Shown piece by piece: positions 6,637-11,522 of a stretch of DNA of 11,522 nt (position 1 is the first letter of the stretch; each line of letters starts with the position of its first letter). The stretch comes from RGIG3040 sp964410675. Lineage in GTDB: Bacteria; Bacillota; Clostridia; Lachnospirales; Lachnospiraceae. The translations under genes were made by a program, and so were the position numbers. The stretch covers positions 1 to 11,522 of the forward strand of contig CAYPIB010000085.1 in the NCBI GenBank assembly GCA_964410675.1, given 5' to 3'. The notes beneath the pieces are model-generated. The model saw only the letters and a program-made list of their open reading frames with translations, was not told the origin of the DNA and did not search any database.

Positions 6637-6660
6637 CAATCTATTTTGGGAGGTGAAAAA

Positions 6661-7050
6661 ATGAATAAGCTTTATGTATCAATATCTGAATCTGAATGGC
6701 AGGTTATGAAAGTCCTATGGTCGGACGCTCCACAAACCCTTAATCAGATTATCGAAGCATTGAGCAGTACTAAATGGAGTAAGACTACTATCCAAACTTA
6801 CCTTGCACGTTTGGTGAAGAAAGGTGCATTATCTACAATGCGACAGGGCAAAGGATATTTATATTCGCCTAATATCTCGGAGGAAAAATGTCAGATAGCG
6901 GAAAGTGAAAACTTTCTCAAAAGGATTTTTGACGGCTCGGTTACTAACATGGTTTCAGGTTTCATTAAGAGCGGCAATATGACGGATAAGGAATTGTCCG
7001 CACTCAAAGCCCTTATTGAAGAACAGGAGGATAAATTTGGAAATAAGTGA
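6661..7050 (+). CDS. blaI: BlaI/MecI-family transcriptional repressor
   Basis: 129 aa from ATG 6661, placed 7 nt after GGGAGGTG; the longer frame from the TTG at 6646 includes the RBS and is rejected. The N-terminal winged helix runs about 1-72: ISESEWQVMKVLW, then the recognition helix SKTTIQTYLARLVKKGAL, and the wing RQGKGYLYSP. The C-terminal dimerisation helices run about 73-129 (NFLKRIFDGSVTNMVSGF... ELSALKALIEEQ). In staphylococcal BlaI/MecI, inactivation follows cleavage between Asn101 and Phe102; the corresponding place here is Gly100-Phe101. It is the first gene of the operon, with its promoter and a dyad directly upstream, so autorepression of the operon is likely. The next gene overlaps it by 14 nt. 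The symbol denotes the family; no beta-lactamase is present. Confidence 0.92.
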   Translation: MNKLYVSISESEWQVMKVLWSDAPQTLNQIIEALSSTKWSKTTIQTYLARLVKKGALSTMRQGKGYLYSPNISEEKCQIAESENFLKRIFDGSVTNMVSGFIKSGNMTDKELSALKALIEEQEDKFGNK

Positions 7051-7990
7051 CCTTTTCAATATTGTAATATTCCTTTCTATAATAGGCAGCATTGCATATA
7101 TTCTTCTGATATTTATCCAAAAAGCGATGCGTCACAGTTTACCGTTTTTTATTTACCTAACTATACCGTTCTTCTATACTTTTCCGCTTACTATACCTGA
7201 CGCTGTATTGCTTTACCACGAGCCTATGCGGTTAGAAATGTTCAAAATAATTGCTCTTGTTTGGATAATAGGTTTAGGCGTATTTACAGCATTTATGATT
7301 GCAAGAGTTTTTGCGGCACAGAGTCGGATAAGTAAATATGCCGGGTGCACAATAGACCGAATTCTTACGATATATGATGACAGTTTACAAAAAGTTAATT
7401 TGCGGCATACCCCGCCGCTTCTATTGGGAAAGATTGAAGAACCTGCTTATGTTATTAGTTCATGGCGGTCTTTTGTTGTCTTACAAGAGGAAATCATCAG
7501 TGCTTTGACTGACGAAGAATTGAAAACAGTCTTAACCCACGAGCTGTTACACGTCAAAAGAAAGCACATGATACTGCAATGGATTTTTGACTTTGTTTGT
7601 TGTATCCATTGGTTTAATCCTATTGTTTGGATTAGCCGTCATGAATTTTCTTTAGCCTGCGAAATCGACTGTGACCGCTCCGTGTTAAAGGTGTTTCACG
7701 GAGAATTACAGGCAATCGAATATGCTAAAGTCATGGTAAGGCTAATGGAGTATGCCGCTGATAAAAAGAAATCATTGCGCAGTACATTAGGAGCATTGGA
7801 TTTTATGGCAGCCAAACAACGCATATTAAATCTGACGAATCAACCGTCAATATTGCACCAAGCCTTTGCAATATTAGCCTGTGTCATTATAATTTGCAGT
7901 ACAATTTGGCTTTCAATAGATGTTAGCAGGTCACATTTTTATCCTTATTATGGGTTAAGAAACGGTATCGAATGGAGTGAAGCAGAATGA
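7037..7990 (+). CDS. M56 membrane metallopeptidase, BlaR1-like, without sensor domain
   Basis: 317 aa from a TTG at 7037, placed 6 nt after AGGAGG inside the end of blaI; no ATG fits. Hydrophobic segments: about 4-27, 35-54 and 70-93, a likely one after the active site (about 179-200), and a last one at about 275-295. The zinc-peptidase motif is HELLH at 168-172 (THELLHVKRKH), with Glu209 in CEIDCD as the probable third ligand. In BlaR1/MecR1 the final membrane helix is followed by a roughly 250-residue penicillin-binding sensor outside the cell. Here only about 20 residues follow, so beta-lactam sensing by that route is excluded. The expected role is to cut, or trigger cutting of, the BlaI-type repressor when envelope stress is sensed. 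It overlaps blaI by 14 nt and the ATPase gene by 4 nt. Confidence 0.9.
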   Translation: MEISDLFNIVIFLSIIGSIAYILLIFIQKAMRHSLPFFIYLTIPFFYTFPLTIPDAVLLYHEPMRLEMFKIIALVWIIGLGVFTAFMIARVFAAQSRISKYAGCTIDRILTIYDDSLQKVNLRHTPPLLLGKIEEPAYVISSWRSFVVLQEEIISALTDEELKTVLTHELLHVKRKHMILQWIFDFVCCIHWFNPIVWISRHEFSLACEIDCDRSVLKVFHGELQAIEYAKVMVRLMEYAADKKKSLRSTLGALDFMAAKQRILNLTNQPSILHQAFAILACVIIICSTIWLSIDVSRSHFYPYYGLRNGIEWSEAE

Positions 7991-8859
7991 ACAGCATAGA
8001 GATAAACAACGTAACAAAACTATATAAGAAAAAAGTCAAAGGACTTGACAGCGTTAGCTTCTCGATTGGCACAGGCGTTTTTGGATTGCTTGGTCATAAC
8101 GGTGCGGGCAAAACAACGCTCATGCGTATGATTGCAACAATACTTCGGCCTTCTGAGGGATCAATTACGGTTTTAGGCGGTGACACAATAAAAAACGGTG
8201 ATATTGTCCGGCACAATATCGGTTATCTGCCGCAGGAATTAACGATGTATAACAATCTTTCCGCATTAGATTTTGTTGTCTACATGGCACGGCTAAAAGG
8301 TATCAAGGATGATAAAGCAGCGCTTCATATGCTGGAAGATGTGGGAATGGGTGAATTTAAAAATCGAAAAATCGGTCAGCTTTCAGGCGGTATGAAACGG
8401 CGTATTGGTATTGCCCAAGCCCTAGTCGGCGATCCACGCATTGTAATTGTTGACGAGCCTACTGCAGGGCTTGATCCTGAAGAACGAGTACGCTTTCGCG
8501 GTATTCTTTCACGTTACGCAAAGTCCGACAGGACAATTATACTCTCGACACACATTGTTGAAGACATTTATCAGCTCTGTGAGCAGGTCGCCGTATTACG
8601 GGGCGGCAAGCTGTTTTATAATGGTTCAACCGACGCACTCTTAGATAAAGTGAAAGGTAAAGTAAAGATTATTGAAGTCTTTTCCGAGCAGGAGCTTTCC
8701 GGTTTGCAAGATCAGACCGTTGTTCTTTCTGTAGCTTATACAGGAGGCGGTATTAAAGCGCGTATTATGGATGAAGCCGACATTTTCAACCAAGCTCCTG
8801 CCCAAGAAACATTAGAGGATGCTTACATCTATTGTATGGGAGGAAAAATCCATGTTTAG
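7987..8859 (+). CDS. ABC transporter ATP-binding protein
   Basis: 290 aa, cytoplasmic ATPase of an export-type ABC transporter (BcrA/NatA/CcmA-like). Motifs in order: Walker A GHNGAGKTT (about residue 36), Q-loop YLPQELTMY, signature LSGGMKRR, Walker B IVIVDEPTAGLD with catalytic Glu, and switch His in STHIVED. After about residue 215 comes a C-terminal extension of about 75 residues (KGKVKIIEVFSEQELSGLQ...), as often seen in antibiotic- or ion-export ATPases. The ATG at 7987 shares four bases with the stop of the M56 gene (ATGA), so translation is coupled. The 3' end overlaps the first permease by 8 nt. The ABC part looks richer in G/C than the flanks by eye, a possible sign of separate origin. 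Confidence 0.95.
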   Translation: MNSIEINNVTKLYKKKVKGLDSVSFSIGTGVFGLLGHNGAGKTTLMRMIATILRPSEGSITVLGGDTIKNGDIVRHNIGYLPQELTMYNNLSALDFVVYMARLKGIKDDKAALHMLEDVGMGEFKNRKIGQLSGGMKRRIGIAQALVGDPRIVIVDEPTAGLDPEERVRFRGILSRYAKSDRTIILSTHIVEDIYQLCEQVAVLRGGKLFYNGSTDALLDKVKGKVKIIEVFSEQELSGLQDQTVVLSVAYTGGGIKARIMDEADIFNQAPAQETLEDAYIYCMGGKIHV

Positions 8860-9598
8860 ATTTCTGACAATTGCTAAATACGAATGGAAAATGCAGATTA
8901 AAAATTCTGGTTTTTGGGTAATTCTTTTAGTCACCTTGGTAATAGGCGGTTTGGATAGTTTTCCAACGGCCCAAAACATGATACGTTTAGACAATCAACT
9001 GCAAAACAGCGGCTATGTTGTGTCGCGGCTGCTTACTGATGTTATATTGATGATGTTCGGATTTGTGTTCATGACTGCAAACCGTATTGGACGTGACAAT
9101 AAGCTGGGTGTTTCCGAATTACACATGGCTTCACCACTCACAAAGGGACAGTATGTCACCGGAAAGTTAATCGCTAATCTAAGTGTCGTACTTGTAATAG
9201 TCGTTATATATTTTGTGGTTAATGCTCTTGTACACCTATTTCTCAATCCGGCTCCATTAGATTTAAATCCATACTTTATCGGATTTATCAGTGTGGCATT
9301 ACCGATGGCAGTTTTTACGATAGGATGCGCAGTTTCTTTACCTGTTTTGACCGATATAAGATTTGTCTATATCCTTATGGCTGGGTATTTCTTTCTCAAC
9401 GTGACGATTGTCCCCGACAGCCGGTGGCTGCCATTTTATATGCTGACTGGCGAGCCATTGAAACTGTTCAACCCGTATTTGGGATTTGGGTATCAGTCGA
9501 TAGCGCTCATGGTCTGCAATTGGGGCTTCTTGTTTGGTACGGGATTGCTTTCATTTTTGCTGCTTCTGTGTGGCAAAAGGTACTGGAGGGAATGTTAA
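8852..9598 (+). CDS. ABC-2-type transporter permease, first subunit
   Basis: 248 aa membrane protein, starting MFRFLTIAKYEWKMQIKN at ATG 8852, eight nt after GGAGG. The earlier in-frame start at 8819 lies within the ATPase gene and lacks an RBS. About six hydrophobic segments: FWVILLVTLVIGG (near 21-35), a segment around residue 65 (LLTDVILMMFGFVFM), LSVVLVIVVIYFVVNALV, an ALPMAVFTIGCAVSLPV segment, FVYILMAGYFFLNV, and a C-terminal LLSFLLLLCG. The cytoplasmic N-terminus (YEWKMQIKN-type) is typical of ABC-2 exporters, where it docks on the ATPase. With the next gene it probably forms a heterodimeric channel. No known substrate signature. It ends one base before the next ATG. Confidence 0.87.
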   Translation: MFRFLTIAKYEWKMQIKNSGFWVILLVTLVIGGLDSFPTAQNMIRLDNQLQNSGYVVSRLLTDVILMMFGFVFMTANRIGRDNKLGVSELHMASPLTKGQYVTGKLIANLSVVLVIVVIYFVVNALVHLFLNPAPLDLNPYFIGFISVALPMAVFTIGCAVSLPVLTDIRFVYILMAGYFFLNVTIVPDSRWLPFYMLTGEPLKLFNPYLGFGYQSIALMVCNWGFLFGTGLLSFLLLLCGKRYWREC

Positions 9599-10243
9599 AT
9601 GCTGTCTATTATGATAATAGAAGGCAAAAAATGCCGAGCTAATATCGCTTTAATCACTACCGCTGTTCTTATGGCATTTACTGTACTTTGCATAACGGGC
9701 GGGGATTTAGTAAGTTTGCCTATACTTGGATTTGAAGTTATTTTTCCATTTTTGATTGCGATATTAGTTTGTGAGTGGGTACCGACACTTTCCGACCCGA
9801 TGATTGAGGTTATCGTTGTTCAATCAAAATCGCTGTTTAAATGGGTTACCGGAAGATTCCTTGTTGTAACGGGTATTTCCATTGTTCTATGTATCACCTG
9901 TATGTTGGGACTGTGGTTTTGGGTATTGAACTTTTCATTATTAGAAGTACTCTTTATTTTTATGGTTACAACATTCTTCTTTACAAGCATAGGTATTTTT
10001 TCATCCTTTTTAAGTAAGCAATCCCACGTTCCTTCCGCCGTATGCGGAATTATTTGGCTTCTGACATTGATGGCAAAAAGTATGATAAGGTTTCCCGCAG
10101 TCGCATATCTGTATCCGCTTCTTAAATTTGTTGATGCCAATAACAAAATATGGCTTGAAAACAAAATAATATTAATGGGAATTGGAATCTGCTTATGGAT
10201 TCTAATATATTTAATTTGCCGGAAAAGGCGAATAATAGACTGA
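9599..10243 (+). CDS. ABC transporter permease, second subunit
   Basis: 214 aa, highly hydrophobic, starting at ATG 9599 directly after the TAA of the previous gene, with GGAGGG upstream. About six segments are visible: IALITTAVLMAFTVLC, LPILGFEVIFPFLIAILVC, FLVVTGISIVLCITCMLGLWFW, LEVLFIFMVTTFFFTSIGIFSS, VCGIIWLLTLMA and ILMGIGICLWILIYLIC, with a basic C-terminal tail CRKRRIID. A short, weakly conserved partner permease is common in such exporters. I do not recognise a specific family by sequence; the assignment rests on topology and operon position. It is the last gene, followed 9 nt later by the terminator. Confidence 0.78.
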   Translation: MLSIMIIEGKKCRANIALITTAVLMAFTVLCITGGDLVSLPILGFEVIFPFLIAILVCEWVPTLSDPMIEVIVVQSKSLFKWVTGRFLVVTGISIVLCITCMLGLWFWVLNFSLLEVLFIFMVTTFFFTSIGIFSSFLSKQSHVPSAVCGIIWLLTLMAKSMIRFPAVAYLYPLLKFVDANNKIWLENKIILMGIGICLWILIYLICRKRRIID

Positions 10244-10252
10244 CTTAGTGCA

Positions 10253-10290
10253 AAAAATAGTGCCTCTTTATAAAATGAGGCACTATTTTT
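10253..10290. terminator. Strong bidirectional terminator
   Basis: Perfect 14-bp stem: AAAAATAGTGCCTC (10253-10266) and GAGGCACTATTTTT (10277-10290) around a 10-nt loop. The A/T ends give a U-tract in both directions, so it serves the ABC operon from the left and the secreted-protein gene from the right. The decayed copy is at 3298-3335. Confidence 0.92.
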
Positions 10291-10313
10291 AAGAATCTAA
10301 GTTTTATGCGGGT

Positions 10314-11207
10314 TTATAAGTCAATCGTGTAAATAGCATCATTTGAAGTATTATCACTCGTTATACCATTAATGCAAAACCTCATTTTAGTTCCACTCAC
10401 TATATCTAATGACTCTATTTCAAATTTTATTGCAGAGCTTGTATCATTAATATTCAGAGTTTTTGAGGAGTACATTTTATTGTTTAAAATTGTGTCACTT
10501 AAATCTACCATTAATATCTTATTCTTTTTTAATTGAGCTTCATTTACTGTTCTAACAATATAAAATGTTCCGTCTTCATAGTGCGTATCCTGTCCAAAGC
10601 AATTAACAGCATCCTTAACATAGAAGAACCTATTTGATGTGAATTTATTTCCTGAAATTTTACCAACTGCATAACATAAGTACCCTGGTTTATTACTAGG
10701 TGCATTCACAATAAAATATCCAGCTCGACAGTAGGAAATTGATGATACCTCATAATCTGCCACATATTCTGCTTCAATTATACCACTTTTGCTTACTTTA
10801 ACAATTTGGCTTCCCTTTCCCGGCTGACGTGCAGTCGCAATATAAAAAGAACCTTCATAATAAGTCATTCCATTTGCATGACCTAAACTAACTATTTTAT
10901 TACTGGAATTTGTTATTACCTTTGATGTCGTAGCGGGTGTTGTAGTATATTTTGCTATCGCATATAATGTACTAGCATTATTACCGTTGTCAGTTTTAAT
11001 ACAATACACTGTGCTTCCCACTACGCACATGGTACCTAGGTTGTGACAACTAACTTGTGTACCGTTTTCCAATGTTACCTTTTTACTTCCCACACCGACA
11101 AGACGCTTGTAACTTGCCGCTGCTTGGGCTAAATTGGCATTGCTGCTGATTAATAATGCAACAATCAGCATAATACAAAGTGAAAATTTGATCTTTCTTA
11201 ACTTCAT
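10314..11207 (-). CDS. Secreted protein, beta-propeller-like repeats
   Basis: 297 aa. A signal peptide opens it: MKLRKIKFSLCIMLIVALLI, then SSNANLAQAA with cleavage probable near residue 29-31 (A-Q-A). No cell-wall anchor, membrane segment or catalytic motif is seen. The mature part is rich in Asn, Ser, Thr, Tyr and short strands of the form GxxYCI, YYEGSFYIAT, YFIVNAP and GTFYIVR. These recur about every 40-50 residues, as in a five- or six-bladed propeller. I do not recognise the family. The start is supported by AGGAGGGG 6 nt upstream and by the promoter at 11237-11265. A relic of a paralogue lies at 3362-3436, so the family was once duplicated here. Probably an extracellular binding or surface protein. 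Confidence 0.8.
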   Translation of the reverse strand: MKLRKIKFSLCIMLIVALLISSNANLAQAAASYKRLVGVGSKKVTLENGTQVSCHNLGTMCVVGSTVYCIKTDNGNNASTLYAIAKYTTTPATTSKVITNSSNKIVSLGHANGMTYYEGSFYIATARQPGKGSQIVKVSKSGIIEAEYVADYEVSSISYCRAGYFIVNAPSNKPGYLCYAVGKISGNKFTSNRFFYVKDAVNCFGQDTHYEDGTFYIVRTVNEAQLKKNKILMVDLSDTILNNKMYSSKTLNINDTSSAIKFEIESLDIVSGTKMRFCINGITSDNTSNDAIYTIDL

Positions 11208-11236
11208 ATTCTTCCCCTCCTAATTTTAATATCTAA

Positions 11237-11265
11237 ATTATATTACATTATTTACCCCTTTACAA
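11237..11265 (-). promoter_or_regulatory. Promoter of the secreted-protein gene
   Basis: Minus-strand TTGTAA (11265-11260), 17-nt spacer, perfect TATAAT (11242-11237), 30 nt before the ATG. Good sigma-A consensus. Confidence 0.75.
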
Positions 11266-11405
11266 CAAAATACAGTTTATTTTTTTTCTTTTTTAGGTTT
11301 ATTGGAAATTTACAGCATCATCAAGAATAAATTTACTATTTCCTAAGTTTATTGCTCTATTATGCTGCAATTTTTAAGCTGATATATGAATCAAAATATT
11401 TAAGC
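11266..11405. other. A/T-rich spacer, nothing coding seen
   Basis: About 140 bases between the secreted-protein promoter and the tRNA terminator. It contains a T-rich run near 11279 and no start codon with RBS, no long inverted repeat and no promoter that I can defend. Confidence 0.6.
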
Positions 11406-11437
11406 AAAAAAATAAAGCCTTGATAAATCAAGACTTT
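11406..11437 (-). terminator. Terminator of the tRNA-Leu gene
   Basis: On the minus strand a 10-bp stem (AAAGTCTTGA / TCAAGGCTTT with one G-U pair) around a 4-nt loop, followed by ATTTTTTT. Arms on the plus strand are 11414-11423 and 11428-11437. Confidence 0.85.
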
Positions 11438-11442
11438 TAAGA

Positions 11443-11522
11443 TGCCGGTGGCGGGACTTGAACCCGCACGTGGTTGCCCACAACAGATTTTGAGTCTGCC
11501 TCGTCTGCCATTCCGACACGCC
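11443..11522 (-). tRNA. tRNA-Leu (anticodon CAA), 5' end cut by the window edge
   Basis: Read on the minus strand. The T-arm is GCGGG, loop TTCAAGT, CCCGC. The anticodon stem GCAGA/TCTGT encloses loop CTCAAAA, giving anticodon CAA, which reads UUG. A long variable arm (with GTGGG/ACCAC-type pairing) marks a class II tRNA such as leucine. The 3' acceptor arm is CACCGGC with discriminator A at 11443, and CCA is not encoded. About three bases of the 5' acceptor are missing beyond 11522. The visible part of that arm, GGCG, pairs except for one C-A position. A terminator follows. Confidence 0.93.

Noticed and set aside
7037..7990. Full BlaR1 beta-lactam receptor
   Set aside because: No penicillin-binding sensor domain after the last membrane helix and no beta-lactamase gene nearby.
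9325..9642. Plus-strand frame of 105 codons overlapping both permeases
   Set aside because: Out-of-frame shadow; the permeases on either side have RBS, membrane segments and proper junctions.
11443..11522. tRNA-Leu as attachment site of an integrated element
   Set aside because: I found no second copy of the tRNA 3' end, no integrase and no recombination genes in the window.
1..11522. CRISPR array, insertion sequence or transposase
   Set aside because: No regularly spaced repeats, no terminal inverted repeats flanking a gene and no transposase motifs were seen on either strand.

Overview
The window looks like chromosomal DNA of a low-GC Gram-positive of class Clostridia, probably Lachnospiraceae. 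Evidence: A/T-rich intergenic DNA, strong AGGAGG-type ribosome binding sites, TTGACA/TATAAT promoters, a proofreading-deficient DNA polymerase I, and PadR, AraC/GyrI and BlaI/M56 gene families. The assignment is inferred from protein character only.

Left part (1-3300, minus strand): a housekeeping operon read right to left. It holds an MTA/SAH deaminase (mtaD), a small membrane-anchored zinc-finger (anti-sigma-like) protein, and polA, whose 3' part runs off the left edge. The genes are 2 and 10 nt apart.

Middle left (3300-6540): a patchwork. It begins with a decayed tail of a secreted-protein gene and its terminator. Next are a 57-aa unrecognised gene, a collapsed AraC-family gene, and four intact minus-strand genes: a CxC-rich DUF6144-like protein, an AraC regulator with a GyrI-like domain, a 133-aa unknown, and a PadR repressor. 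The padR promoter carries a perfect palindrome overlapping its -10 box.

Middle right (6590-10290, plus strand): a tightly packed operon divergent from padR. Order: BlaI-type repressor, M56 (BlaR1-type) membrane peptidase without a penicillin-binding sensor domain, ABC ATPase, and two ABC permeases. Genes overlap by 14, 4 and 8 nt, and the last two abut. It has a near-consensus promoter with a dyad over the -10 box and ends at a strong bidirectional terminator. The logic suggests a stress-sensing, proteolytically derepressed export or immunity transporter rather than beta-lactam resistance, since no beta-lactamase or sensor domain is present.

Right part (10290-11522, minus strand): a secreted protein with its own promoter, then a tRNA-Leu(CAA) with terminator, cut by the right edge. 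The 3' end of the secreted-protein gene plus its terminator is the intact counterpart of the decayed copy near 3300-3436. The roughly 6.8 kb of regulator/ABC genes therefore lies between two same-orientation copies of one gene family, suggesting an accessory segment between housekeeping polA and the tRNA.
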